This document shows positions 46,697-61,600 of a DNA stretch of 64,000 nt, piece by piece. Made by a program: the position numbers and the translations under genes. The stretch is taken from positions 12,564,501-12,628,500 of the forward strand of contig SMMW01000554.1 of assembly GCA_004794655.1 (NCBI GenBank), written 5' to 3'. The notes beneath the pieces were generated by a model, which was not told where the DNA came from, did not search any database, and saw nothing but the letters and a program-made list of their open reading frames with translations. How positions within the stretch are numbered: position 1 is the first letter of the stretch; the number at the start of each line of letters is the position of its first letter. This DNA is from Marisa cornuarietis (lineage: Eukaryota > Mollusca > Gastropoda > Architaenioglossa > Ampullariidae).

Positions 46697-49600
46697 ATGG
46701 CTCAGAGGAGAGGTATGCGTGTGCTGCGTGGTCCTGACTGGGACAAGGGGGAGGAAGATGGAGGAGAGGGACATGTGGGCACAGTCACTGAAATTCTTTT
46801 GAACAACATGGTACGAGTGGTGTGGGACAATGGGAAAGAAAGCATCTGCAGATCAGGAGCTGGAGGCAAATTTGATTTGAGGATTTTTGATTCTGCTCCT
46901 GTGGGTAAGCATTATAGGCTTATTTCTTTCACTACAGGTCCTTTTCTTTTTAGGGGAAGTGGGATTTCGATCAGTTTGGAAAAGGTTTGAGGTAAAACTT
47001 CCATTCCTTTGGTCATTGCACAGTTCGTTGTTACAATTCTGAGAACCTCTGAATGCGCAAACCTTGCAGTCTTTGTAAGAGTGTTCATTTGTTATGATGT
47101 CCTTTTTATATTTCTCCAAGCAATATAGAATTTGTGAGCAGTAGAACAAATGAAGTATGAAAAAGCTCACAAACATTAAGCTACATAATATCTAGTTACT
47201 TAATTGAATAACAAATATTTTTTCTAATAGCAAAAGTATGATAAAATAGTGATGTGATTTTTTTCCAGCATTTCTAAAAGGTATCATTCATAAGTAAGCT
47301 GCATCAAGTAATCAAGTAAGAACTCATAAAATATTAGTATATTAGATTTCTGCTTTCCTCAGATTTGCCTTTTTTTTTTTAGATGCAGATGTTGCTCATA
47401 AATAACTTGAAATGTTTTACCCCATGGTATAAAGAATTTATTGACTTCCAATAAGCCTGTTTGTTTCTGTTGTCAACTGCACAAAAACTGTAAGCTGTGG
47501 TATTTTAACGATGTTAATTGTTACACTTTTGATGTTACAGGTGTTCTTCATTCAGGTGTCACATGCGCAGGGTGTGACAATGACCAGATTTATGGCATGC
47601 TTTGGCATTGTAAAGAATGCAAATGTTGCAATTTATGCTCACTGTGCTATGTCATGGACAAGCATGATCTTCGACATGAATTCCTGCGCTACAGTGAGCC
47701 AGGAAATCCTGGGTGAGAACCAGAATCACAAGTTCTTTCTGTATGTAGGAGAGGGGGGTAGTTGGGTAGTGGGTGAATGGGTGGCTGTCAGAATGTTTAC
47801 TTTTGACAAATAATTCTTTCAGCACAAGATAATACTTTATTTGACCCAGAGGGCAATTGGGTGGCAGCTCGATACAATTTAACACACACACAACACATGC
47901 ACACACACACAACACACACACCATGCACACACACAACACACATACACACACACACACACATTCGTATGCACCAAACAGACTTCCCCATTCATGTTTCATT
48001 CATTCGCACAGCACCATTCAAGAGACACTCGGCCGAAACAATGAATGACACCCGCAGTCTTTTAGTCTTGCATGCTCGCACACAAAATTGGCGGCCCGAT
48101 GGGAGCTGGACAAACTCTCTCGACAGGCCATGCCTGTCATCACGGAGGATTGCAGACACTTTCAGAAATGTCTGCCTGTTATACAGAGTCTGAAGAGCAC
48201 TCTGGGCTGTCCCAATGATGTTTGAGCAGGTGGATACCACACGATGTCGGCTGCTCTTGTCCTTCACCGATAAGCTGCTGTAGAAACACATAAACGAGAA
48301 GGACAGCACGCTTTCTATGTGTGATCTGTAAAAAAGCTGAAGAAATTGGTGGGAGACAGAGAAAGACTTCAGCTTCCGGAGAAGGAAGAGGCACTGCTGA
48401 GCCTTCTTCACGACAGCTTGGGTGTTGACATCCCAGCAAAATTGCCTGTCGAAGATGGTGTCCAGGTATTTAAAAACATTAACCATTTCCACCTCCTTGT
48501 CGTGGATGACACTTACAGGACTTGGTGGAGAATTCCGACGGAAATCGAAAACCATCTCTTTGGTCTTACTCACATTAAGTTCTAAGAAATTGTCATTGCA
48601 CCAGGCAATAAATTCTTCCAAGGCTGCACCGTGGGTATCTGCTGGCCCGCTAAGGAGAGAGAGCAGTGCCGTGTCATCGGAGAATTTGACGAGGTATTGA
48701 CCCTCATGGTTACTGCGACAACTGTTGGTATACAGAATAAACAGAAGCAGGGATAAAACACAGCCTTGAGGTGAGCTGGTGCACGTTGTGATTAAGTCGG
48801 AAAAAGTACCATTGACAAGTAACTGCTGCTGCCTGTCAACCAAAAAGTGGATGATCCATGACACTAGCTGATGATCAAAGGAAAACTCGTCGAGGAGTCT
48901 TCTAGCTGGGATATGTGGGTTGGATGGTAATGAAGGCTGATGAGAAGTCAGCAAACAGCAGTCGTGCGTGGGCTTGTGGATTCTCCAGGTATTTGAGTAA
49001 AGTGTGGAGGATGAACAGTTTAGCATCATCAACACTTCGTTTGGACTGGTATGCAAATTGCAAGGGGTCAAGACAATTGTTAGTGGCTTTTAGGATCAAT
49101 GATTTGATGATTGTCTCCAATACTTTCATGACCAATGATGTTAAGGCCACTGGTCTGAAGTCGTTGAGATGCTGAGCTGAAGCTTTCTTCGGAACTGGGA
49201 CAATGGTAGACAGTTTCCAAGTAGCTGGGATGGAGAGTGAATTCATAGAGCGCAGATAAAGGTGTTGGAAAATGCCTCCAAGTTGGTGCTTGCAGAAATG
49301 CAATGTTCTGCCGCAAATACCATCAGGACCTGAAGCTTTGCGAATGTTTACTCGCTGAAACAACTCCGCAACTTGTTCTTGACAAATCTCAACCTTCTGG
49401 ACAGGGTGAAGAGAACTGAGCATATCTTTAAATTTCGCTAAAAATCATGGGTCTCGAAACGAGCAAAGAAAGCATTAAGAGCATTTGGTAGGGTCGCACT
49501 GTCAACGCCTGATATCGAGATTTTGGCTATCGACCCCTTAAGCCGATCTTCAACATTTGCCATGTTTTTGAGTCACTGCCAAGCTGCTCAGATGTTACCT

Positions 49601-52600
49601 GTACCAAACTGAGACTCTATTTTAGTTTTATAATTCACCTTGGCCTGACGGATAGCATAACGACCTCACTGTGTACCAGTTTCTTGTCTTGGGCAGAACC
49701 CATGAAGAACACGTTTCTTTTTATCAAGCACTCCTTTTAGGCTCTTGGTCACCCAGGGTTTGTTGTTAGGGTAAAGCACAAACTGTTTGGATGGAATGGT
49801 GCAATCTACACAAAAGGAGATATATGAAGAGATGGTGTTTACTAAGTCATCCAGATTAGGACGTGTCTAAAAAGACATCCCAGTCGGTACACTCAAAACA
49901 GCCCTGTAAGCTTGCCACACTGTCGGCAGTCCAGCATTTGGTGGAATGAACTGTTCAGCGCACCCGTCTGAACACAGGTTTATACATGGGTACAAGATGC
50001 ACACTCAGATGGTATGACACACCTAGACTGGGCAGGGTAGAGATCTGTAAGCATGTGGCACAGTTCCATAGACGAGATCGAGTGTAGTCTTACCCCGAGT
50101 CACATGTCACATACTGGTCATAGGTCTTAAGGAATGATGTCAGGTCACAGTGATTAAAATCTCCTAAAATAAATTTAGGAGCATCAGGACAAATCGAGTC
50201 GATTTTGTGAGTCACATCTGCAATGCACTGTAACACATTGGAAACATTAGCCCTTTGATGAATGTACACAAGGGTGAAAAACAACTAGGGGAATTCTCTC
50301 GGGAGGTAAATTGGGCGAAGCGAAATTGTGAGTAGTTCAAGGTCGCAAGTACACATCTTTTCACGAAGAATTACTGTATTACAGTACTTGTTGTTGAAAT
50401 AGAAACAGACTCCTCCTCCACGCGCCTTACCGGTAATTGTAGCAGATCTGTCTGATCTAAACGGACCAGAGAAGCCGGTATTGTCTAGATCAGAGTCACT
50501 TTCATGGAGCCATGTTTCGGTAAACGCCAACAAACAAGTATCCCTGTATAGTCGACAGTTGTGTAACCATGCCTCAAGCTCATCAGTCTTGCCACGAATC
50601 GACTGGACGTTGGATAGCAGGACAGAAGGAAGAGGTGGATTTCTGCATTGATCGTCCAGGCAAAACTTCTTGAGTTTTTGCTTCAAGCCGCCTCTGCATC
50701 CTCTCTTTTTTGATCTGCAAGGTGGAGAGAGCATTGGAATGTTGACTTGCAGTGCAGTTCAACTCCGGATAACAGAGGGAGAGGAGCAAAGACGAAACAA
50801 GAGTTCACGGGAGTAGTTAAGCCGGGGGCCAGCCCTAAATAATATGTCCGCACAGATGCAAGAGAAGAAAAAAGAGATAGAAACAAAAGGCAATTCTTTA
50901 CTACTACCACAAGTTTAGTCCAGCTTAGAGATCAACCATTTTCTATGTTCACTGTTAGAAGGTTAACTCATACATATATATGTTTAGGTACATACATATA
51001 TATGTTTAAGAAATAACTTGAGTAATCAGGAGTGCAGTTCCAGTTGGTGTTTTCTGTTTGAGGATGTACAGTTGTCTGTCGGTTTGTTTATAGTTTTTCT
51101 TGTCCTCTGCATTGAGCTAATAACCACACAGGTCCAGTGGCACAACAGTTAGCACCTGTCACCAATACTGTAAGGGGTGGCTGTCTTGGGTTCAGCTCTT
51201 GTCTCAGGCACACCATTTGTTCTGTACATATGGCATCTGTTTACAGTGTTGGCAGCATTGCTGCTATATAGCCTTAGTTGCTGGGTTGGCATAAAACACC
51301 TATTCTGCCCATCCCCTCCCCCCGTTTCATTACCACATGGGTAAATGTATTTTACAATTATGATTAATATATATTATACATGCATGGACAGACAGTCATA
51401 AACGTGTGTGTGTGTGAGAGACAGAGAAAGAAAGAAGGAATTCTTTCTATAGGGCTAGAATTTGTAATTGTTGCAGAGAGTCAATGAAAAAAAGATCTGT
51501 AAGTCTTAAGATCAGAGCTATGGGGATCTTCCCTGGTGCCACAGTTCAGAGAGGGAAGGACTGGTCATGGGGAGAGCAAGATGGTAGGTTTACATTTTTG
51601 TATAATGTCACTGATAATTAGATACAGTGGACTACTTTTAAGCCAGTCAGAAACTGGCTGGATTTCCATTAGAGTTTAAACAATGATGAGGATGTCAACA
51701 ATTTGGTGAATAATTATTGTGCTTGTTTTCATTAATCTGCAATCAAATTTCATTTTATTGAATTTTACTTATATATGTTCATGTTCTTGAAAAGACAGAC
51801 GGAAGTTCTTTTTTTTTTTTTTTTGGTCATTGGGAAATTAGATGCTAGAGACCAAACTTTTCCCAGACCAACTTTTTTTGTAAGAGTGGGGTCCATGTCA
51901 AGGTTAGAAACTAGTTGCTTTACTTTCCCCACCCACAGCTGGGTCACCTGGGGGATGTTCATTGTGCAACATAGGTGTCAGGTGGAAGCAGATGGCATCC
52001 AAACTAAGAGCGGGCTGGTTCAATTCCCGATAAGCACAGCAAACTTCCCCCAGTTGACCCAGCTGGCGGGAATGGGTACCTGACTCCATAGAGGGTAGGG
52101 GAAGGTAAGGCAGCGAAGGAGAGGAGATGGGCACCGCCCTTATGTAAAGCTGCCCCCAAGAAAAGTGGGGTCTCTAACACCTCACCCCTCAACGACCTGA
52201 AAAGTTTAGGGGATGACCTTTACCTTACCTATAGTTGTCAGACTAGTGTACCTTTGGGTTCAGAAGCCAGTGCTCTAACCACTTAGTTATGTGCTTCTAT
52301 ATTCTTTGCAAAACCATATGTGTATAACTCAAGAACATGACGTTGACTTCTTGTAGCATTCCACATATTTTTGGTCCAATTTTTAATGTTAGTGCTTTAT
52401 TATTTTCATAATATATTGATTGACAATATAATATACAGTTTAAAAAGCTAGCTGTTACTTTATTTTGGAGAAGCAGATAGCTCAGCAGTAGAGCAGCAAC
52501 AGGTGAACCCAAGGCACACCAATTTAATACCTGTAAGTCAGAAATGGGTACCTGACTCTATAGAGGGTTGGGGAAGGTAAAGTAGGAAGAAGGAAAAGAA

Positions 52601-55600
52601 ATGAACACTGGTCTCTCAAAAAAAGCTGGCCCTAAGAATTTGGGGTCTTTACCATTTCACTCATTAAATGACCTAGAAAAGGTTAGGGCACAACTTTTTC
52701 CATATTACATTCCATTTCAGAATAGGTATTTTCTGAATTACATACATATCTTTCACTTTGATCAAAATATGTTTGAAATCAAAAGAAGATGCATTAACCT
52801 TGAACCCCATTTATAGAAAGGCTAACTCCAAATTCTGTTATGATTATTTGGCTACAATTTTATTTCAGGTGGTGTAGGTTCCATTGGTCATGTGGAAGGT
52901 TTTGAAGATGTTGCCCCCAACTCATCTAGAAACATGATGCGAGTGAGGTGGCCAAAAGGCAACACAAACAGCTATCGTGTAGGCTATCAAGGCTATGTTG
53001 ACATCAAGTGCATAGAGGAGGAAGCTGGAACATATTACTACAGGGATCATCTACCTGTTTTCTGTGAGTGATTTATGGGTCTGTTCTACTCTTATGTAAA
53101 TTGCAAACAGCATCTTCTTTTAATATGACTCATCACAAGTTTTAGTGTCATGCAAATAATTTATCTCATGATATCTGCAAAATAATTTGGTGCTGGAGGT
53201 CAGATCTACCATGTTAAATTTATTTTTTATCTGAATATCTAGATTAAATGATCTAAAGCAAACAGTCATGAACAATTCATGGAGTTGCCACTCAATCACC
53301 TGACTTTTCAGGTGCAGGATTTATCAATACTATATGCTGATTGATTTTGATGACAATGGAGTGATTTCTCTACAATTGTCATTATTTCAATAACTTTTTC
53401 TTCACAGTGTTTTATTCAGGTAGCCTGGGTGGTGCATGTTTAAAAAAAATTAAGGTATAATGCATGCTTGTCATACCCATTGTATACATAATCAACTGGT
53501 TTCGAACTGATCCACAGTAAACATGTTGGAATGTATGAATCACTAAACGGATTGAAGAAAATGTGCTTAAATAATTTGTAAACAATGCGCAAGCAAATAC
53601 TATGGATAAGGATAGACAGACACATCATGGAAAGTTTAGAAGAAAAGCTAAATCTAAAATCATTAATTTTTGCTATTGCCATCTTTGCTATCTTCTAGCC
53701 ACTGTAGGTGTTCAAGAGCCTTGTAAATCTGAAGCTTCTGGCAGCAATGTGCGTTCTTTATTTGCCACAAATTATGAAGATGAAATATCAGAAGGTGCAA
53801 TAGAATCACCTAGGCAGCAAGAAGATGTAAAACTGCAGGTGGGAGACAAGGTAACATTACGAGTTGGTGAAGACAAGCTGAGGGAGATGCAGCTCAAATA
53901 TGGAGGTGTCACAGCAGGCATAATCAAGGTGCAGCTTGAAAGCTTTCATTTGTTTTCATTTTCCACCTTGTCTCTTGGTACTACCCTTGTTTCAGTGTAA
54001 AGGCATTTGGAAACAGTTTATTCACTGCTAAGTTTTTGCCATTTTTCTGCTGCAAATCTCTAATGCAGATGCTTAGAATGTCCATAATATTTATTTAAGC
54101 ATGTTACACTGGCAGTGTGTTCATTTGGTTGTTGTAATGTTTCAGTGTCTTGGCAAAACGGGAGAAGTTGCAGGCTTTGCCCCCAATGGCGCCATATCTG
54201 TGAAATTCAATACAATAACGTACCGTTTCAACCCACAAAGTCTATTAAAGGTATGCTAGAAGTGCTGGTTTCAGCTGGATAGCTGAGACTAGTGTCTTTA
54301 TTTTACTTTATTTTAAGTATATCTTGCTGAATTTAAACAAACAATTGATGCCTAAAATTAAACTTGCAAACATTTATCGTCATAACCATATTACCATTTT
54401 CAGAAATGAAACTATACAAATAAATCTAGCATGGGCTATTGGTCATATAAAAGCCAGGCTCATTCAGCCTTGTACATGCAAATATACTGCACTATGGACC
54501 ATGAAGGGTTGTGCACAGATGGATAATAATGCAATATGGTAACCTAAGAAATAAAGCTTTGTACCATTTGAAGACTTAATCGTTTTCATCTCTCACCTCC
54601 TCACAACACAAATATTTATGCACCTTTTTATAGAAACACTTACGTACCCATGTGCATATGCATACACACACTCATGTCCACGCAAATGCACCTGCATGTG
54701 CAAAAGTATGTGTGTGTTTGTGTATGTGTGCGTTTTGACATGCATGTCTTATTTCATCTTGCAGTGACAAAAAATAAATTATCTGACAACAGAGCTTTGT
54801 GCTGACTACAAACTATAAATACATAAATATTTATAATGTTTTACATCCAACTAAGTGTTTCTTTTTTGAAATTTAAATATCAAAGGTGCCACATCTAAAC
54901 ACTGGAGATGTTGTTCGTATTCGATCGGATCCAGAGGAGATGAAAGTTCTTAATCAAAGGATTGGATGGAAATCAGAAATGACTACAGTAAGTTTATTTT
55001 CAGGGTATAAATAATCAGCTATGCAGAGATAAAGAGAGAAGGCGAAAGACAGAGAAAAAGCAGATATGTATATGTTAAGGAATATGTAAGTTTTTTGGTC
55101 CAGTGTCTATATATGAATACATGTGTATGTGTAAATGTGAGAGAAAATACATGCGCTTGAATTCTCAAATCCAGTTATTGGTGTCTAACCATATTTATTT
55201 TCATGAATATATTTTTTTTATAGAAACTGAAGTTAATAATGCTTTTCAATTTGTAGTCAAGAATAAGCAAATGGAAATAAAATTAAGAGAAACATGTCAT
55301 GGAAGATTTAGCCACTGATCTTAGAAGAGTTATATCGTAATTATTGCCTTAGATCGCAAAACTAATTATATCCAGTATTAAAGAGTAATCCTCAATCCTG
55401 ATCACTGCTCTCTTTCTGTTATGCTTCTTTCTAGGCTTTAGGCAAAGTTGGACGTGTGACCAGAGTTGATGAAGATGGCGATGTTGTGGTAACTTTTGGT
55501 CAGCATTCCTTTGTGTTTACCCCAGCATGCTGTGAACCTGATCTAAATGCCTCACTCGACTCTCTTCAAGGCTACACCAGTAGTGATGCTGCCAGCAACA

Positions 55601-58600
55601 CCAGCAGTAGCAGAAGTAGTGACGATTCCTCAGACTCTAGTGATGACTACGGAGGTTGGAAGTTTTCCTTTTCTGCCCTTATAATTAACCTGTCACAGGC
55701 AAACTTTTTTTACAGTATATTTCCTTCTTGCAGAGAGTCATTCATTGTATTGATTTTACCCTTGACCGCATCTTAATTACATATTATAGAAATAATTCTT
55801 GGAGGCATTAATATGAAAATAAGGAAAATAAGGATAATCTTTAGTTAATCAGCAAAGTACTGAAGAATCAAATTTTTTTTAAAAATACTAATGATGTGAT
55901 TTCTCTAGCCCCTTTCCCTATCATTAAGGCAGGCTCCAAGTGCTTTACAAAAGTAAGAATACAATAATAATAACTGCTCATCAATTATTGAACCAAGAAA
56001 GTATGAGTGATCATGATATAGTCCAGGGGCCAGTTGCACAACCCGTTTCTAAAACTTAAAACTCTTCTAAAGAATCAAAATCTCTTCTTAGCCATATTGA
56101 TGGATTGCAGAAAAACATACAAAAAAATTGTACTGACAGGATGGAAAGTCAGAGTTAAACAACTTTATCTTACTTAAAGCAGTTTTAGTTTTAAAAATTC
56201 TAAAATTGTGGTGTGCACTTTAAACTAATTATCAAAATAGAGTTAAGGCCTAAAAGTGTTTAAAATTAGAAATGTGTTGTGCAACTGGCCCCAGCAGATA
56301 ATTAATGGAGCAAGAGTTAGAATAAAATTTTCTTTGGGAGTGCAGTCAAAATCCTATATGTGCATAGATTCAAAAATCTATACATGTACATATCAGAAAA
56401 TGTAGCAAAAAAACAAGAGGAGAAAATGTGAAGAATGCATGGTCTGTAGATAAGAATTTAAAGAGTTACAATCGCAGAGAAACGGTGACAATTAAGTTAT
56501 TTTTTTAAATCACTATCTTTTTTCCTGAACAGTGCTCCATCAAGAGCTTATGAAACTAGCAGCACGAATGTTGGCTGATGCTGTTGGTGGGGGTGGACTC
56601 CGACGAGGAGGCAATGAGGGGAGGAGACAGAGTTCTGAAGGCAGTGATAAGGGCATTGATGGTCTGCTTAGAGCAGTTATAAGAGGAGATAAAGATATTG
56701 TCAAGTCCATATGTCAGAGCAACCGAAGCTTGGTAGGAATGTTTTGCATGTTTTTGTTGTCTTTAAAAATAGTCAGGATGATGTGTTGTTGATGTTGTTG
56801 TTGTTGTTGGTGGTGGTGGTGAAGAATAGCAGCATACTATCACACTAAGCTTGCAACACATTTAAACAATACCTTATTTAAAAATTAAATGAAAAAAAAT
56901 CAATGAGCGTAGACCTTCCAGTCCTAATGAAAGAGAAATTGTATTGACAACATCCAAGCTAAGCTGCTCAAGCAGAATAGTGAAGACACAAACAAAGGTC
57001 CTCACTGCTTTGTGTCAGAGAGTCTGGGAATACAGTCACTAGCCATACCCCATCTAAAGAAAGTAAACACTAGATAGTGCCAGAGCTAAAGAACCATCAG
57101 CTTTCATCAGCCAGTTGAGCAAAGTGAGTCTCAGTGTAATCTAAAATTGCCTCAGCACCATCGCATACAACTGTTAGCAGAAGATACCATGAAAATATTT
57201 TCAAAAGAGATAACCTGTACCAACTACCCTGGTGATTTTATTTGTTGAACAGCTGAACTTTGTTCACAAAGGCATGACCCCACTGATGGTTGCATGTCAT
57301 GAGGGTCAACAAGAAGTGGCAAAGGCTCTGCTAGAGCTTGGTGCAGAGATCAACCGAGTAGAGAATGGCAGCACTGCGCTGATGGCAGCCCTAGAAGGGT
57401 AAGGCTTCATGAAGTTGTTTATTTGCAAATGTATCCTGTTCTTGTGCTTTGTGTTTTTCATTATGGGACCATGGACGATACATATATTGGATAGCTGGTA
57501 GTCTGCTAATACTAATGCTTAGCTGTTTTGTTGTGATGAGCTCTCACTTAGTGAGCCCTTTAAAAGTCAACATTCAAAGCCACAGCAAATTGAAAAAGGG
57601 CCATGCCAAAATTTGTCCTGTCAACAATATACTTACAATAAATGTGCTTAGGTAGTTTACTTAATTCTGTTTGACAAGTTTTGTTGACTTCCACTTTCTT
57701 GTCTTAGAGCTAATAAGAGCTCATGTGGAATATTCATCCACCAGCAGCCCATTCTAAATATAGACCTTGGTGCGACCATACATGATGAGGATCAAGAATG
57801 CTTTGTTTTTGTTAACATAAAATATTTATTATCTCGTAATGTAAGATGTAAACTGGTCTTCTTTTTATCTCTACAAAATTAATCTGCAAAATTATAGATT
57901 CTTTACCATTAAAACAGGAAGAAGGAAAAGACGGCATTGTTTCTTCTTGAGAAGGGAGCTGATCCACACTTGCGTAACAATAAAAAAAGAAATGCCATTC
58001 ACCTTGCTGCATATCACAACATGCCTGAGGCCATCAAAACCCTTGTGCTCAAAGGGGCAGATGTGAATGCCAAGGTACAAATAGTTTATGTATGTTTCTG
58101 CTTTAAATACAATGCATGCAAAGCATCAAGTGAATGCTAGTATATTATTTCACTGCATGCATTCTTTTCTGTAAAATTATCTATAAGTTAATAATTTTGC
58201 AAGAATAAGGGATAAATTTATAGCTAGCCGAGGGAAGTGAGTACTGCTCAGATAAAAATGCATTGCTTTTAAGGAAAATAGCAATAATCCTGCATAGGTA
58301 GCAAACACACTAGGTTACTGGTCCTGAGGCCACTGTCTTCCCCCTTATGACAGATAAATATTCAGCTGCCTGCTTTATTTTCAAATCACATCACTGTCAA
58401 TCTTGCAGTCCTTTAATGATGAAGTTTCATTGGCTTCCTATTTCTGACTATATCAAATACAAGGTTGCCTGTATCTGATATACCATTATCTCTGGAATAG
58501 CTCCTATACAGCTACCATTATACTGTAGTGTCTTACTAATCTCCACCTTGTTTGCCATTCGTCCACAGACAGCCGTCTTCTTTGTCTAGACCACTTTAGG

Positions 58601-61600
58601 TGTCACTCCCACTTCCACCGATTTTGCTCCTTCTCCTGCTATGGACCTCTGCTTTGGAATTCTCTGCACTTTGTTGTTAGTCCTTTCCTTTTCATCCTTC
58701 AAATCTCAGTTGAAAACGTGTTCACAAATTACTACTTCTGTTTTCGTTCTCTCTCTTCTTGTTTGACTGGATTTCTCTGAGTACTGCTTTTCATGCATGT
58801 TGTTTGTGGTGTTTTCTAAATGGTGTATATGACTGAATGAGTGCACCAAGTACTTGTTGAATAGGTGCCATATAGATGCTGTTTATTATATTATTATTGT
58901 AACATTATGGAATGGTCACTTTGCTAGCATTAACTGGTAGGGTAACTAGCAATTGTCTTAGCTAGAACATCAGGCAGAATAGATATTTCTTGTCCCTAAC
59001 TGAGACACCTACTAACACTTTACCTTCCTGCATGCTCATGCATAATCACCCATATGCACATGTATACTTTTAAATGTGAAAATACTATGTCAAAAATCTT
59101 GTATGAAACATATAAACGTGGGAGATGAATGCTTTCAGGACCAATATGGAGACACGCCCCTGATTGATGCTATTGAACGAGAAAGTAAAGAAGCAATAGA
59201 CATGCTGCTGAGAGTGAAGTCTATTGACCTACAGGCCACAAACAGGAACAACTTTAATGCTCTTCAGTATTCCTGCCTAAAGGGAAATTCCTAGTGAGTG
59301 TAGTGGTAAAAGAAATTTTATTTCACAATTCTTTAATGGTTTCATTTACAAAACTGAAGGGAAAGATTTCTGCTTCTTTATTAATAGAGGTGATGTAATA
59401 ATTTTATATGTTTGCACCAGTTTTATGTACACCAGATTTTTTAAAATAAACCTATAGCATCTTTGCATCAGAAGATTCTTTTCTAAACTAATGTACACTG
59501 TGATAAATGCACAGTGATTTAACATTTTATTGGAGATATACTACTTTTAAATTGTAGTGATGTGAATGATGTATTTTCCCCTATTGAATAAATCTTAATG
59601 AAATTAGTAAGTGACACAGCACAGTTTAGAAATACATACAGCTGCAAAACGCACTCATCTAAACGACTTTGTGCTCAAAGGGAAAAAAAATCCATTAAGG
59701 AAAAGATTATCCTCAAATCAGTTGATCCTCCATTTTAATATTTTCTTTGTCCTGTTGCAGCCTACGTGAAAAGAGCAGACCAGCTTGACACCCGTTATTA
59801 ATTGACCTCTGACACATAACATAAAAAAGATGTTTCTTTGACAGTGAAATCTCGCAAGTAAACAACTAAGAGTTAATGAAGACACATATTATACCTTCTG
59901 AAACAATCACGACAGTGATGATGGTTATAACCATCACACATGTAGTGCACAGGCAGAACACCATACATGATCACAGTGATTGTAATACTATACATGATTG
60001 TCATGACTGATATCAGCAATGGTAATGACAATTGCAACCATCACAGTTGTGACACACAATGAGAACACCATTTGTGATCCATGTGATTGAGATGCTATAA
60101 ATGACTGTCATGGCAGAATCTGATTTTTGTGCTCAGTGCCACTGAAAAGATCCTTCAGCGAGATTCCTCGCAAGTGGACAAGAAAATGGATGAGAAGTTC
60201 TCTGCACTTCACATTGCTGCCAACAATGATCATGTGGAGTGTGTTCATCTTTTAGTCAAAACAGTATGTTTTTTATTATTTCTAAAAAGAAATGGTGTTA
60301 TTTTTATTAAGACATATAACATGTTTCTTGCACAACACAAAAATTGTGTTACTATCCTTTCTTATTTACTTCCTATGGGCGGGCCAGTGGTGTAGCAATT
60401 GTCATCTGTCTCTTCATAGATACATGCAGGAATGGCACAAACATAACTTTTGCATCTGTTCGAAGAGGGCTTTGCACAACGTTGAATGATTTTTAACTTC
60501 AAACAGCAATCAATGTCAGAGATTTACTAAAGAAAAATACATTCATGAAAGCCTGAGATGTAAATGCAGATTTGTCATATTTGTTGAATCTAGTTGACTG
60601 ATTCTGAACAGCTTGTGACATATGAGCTTTGGGTGAAACTGCTTCCATGACCTTTAAAAAAGGGGGTGTGGCATTAGAACCCATCAAACAGTCATTTTTC
60701 TTCACCAGGGGCAGTAATAATACTGGGAATCTTGTTGTATGTTCAAAACAGAAACTTTGTCTCAGCAATGAAAAGATACAAGATGAAAAACAACTTTAGT
60801 AAACTTGTTGAATGAAAAGTAATTAAAAAAAACATCTGGAGAGCCATTAATTACCTCACAAACAAATCTAAAAACCTTAGCCCCATGATCCCTATTCCTT
60901 CTAATGCACTAAACCAGTGGTGCCCAAGCTTTTCTCGCCCAAGGGCCGCACTTAACATGATATAAAATCTCGTGGGTCAGAACATGGTGGTTTTGCCAGA
61001 ATCCTGCTGACGTTAAAAATGAAATTATGTTGCAATATACCAAAAATTGTATTACGGTAACAAAAGGGAGACCCTGTAGCAGCATCAGGATGATGCCATC
61101 CTGTGTCCAGTTAAAATGACCAGACACATGAGGTACATTCGCGGGCAGGATGTGGCCCACGGCCCATAAGTTGGGCACTGCAACCATCATGAACAGAGTT
61201 ATTACGAACAATAAATCAAAAGAAAACATTGGACCACGGACTTGCATTACTGGGCTGCTTGCAGACGATTTTTTTCAGTGAAGTCATAGAACGAGGCTGG
61301 TTACGAAATAGCTTCTGGTTTAGTCATGTTTCAGTTTAACTACTAGAGCGAGGCTTTGGACGATATAGCTTCTGGTTTATTCACATTCATTGTTAAGGCT
61401 CGCCGAGACTAACAGAGGAGAACTTCGCAAGAAGCTCAGTGTTGGTCTCGGCAGACAGACAGCAATCCACCTATATACGTCCGTGATTGGACTAACTACA
61501 AGGCATCTGTAAAATAAAAATATTCATACCACTCTCCACATTCCTTCAATGAGTGTCTCGATGTATATAAAGTGCTTACTTAGCTTAAGCAATCCAGCAC

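Noticed and set aside
47797..48193. Cys/Val-rich and His/Thr-rich frames
   Set aside because: They are translations of the CA microsatellite in the LINE 3' region.
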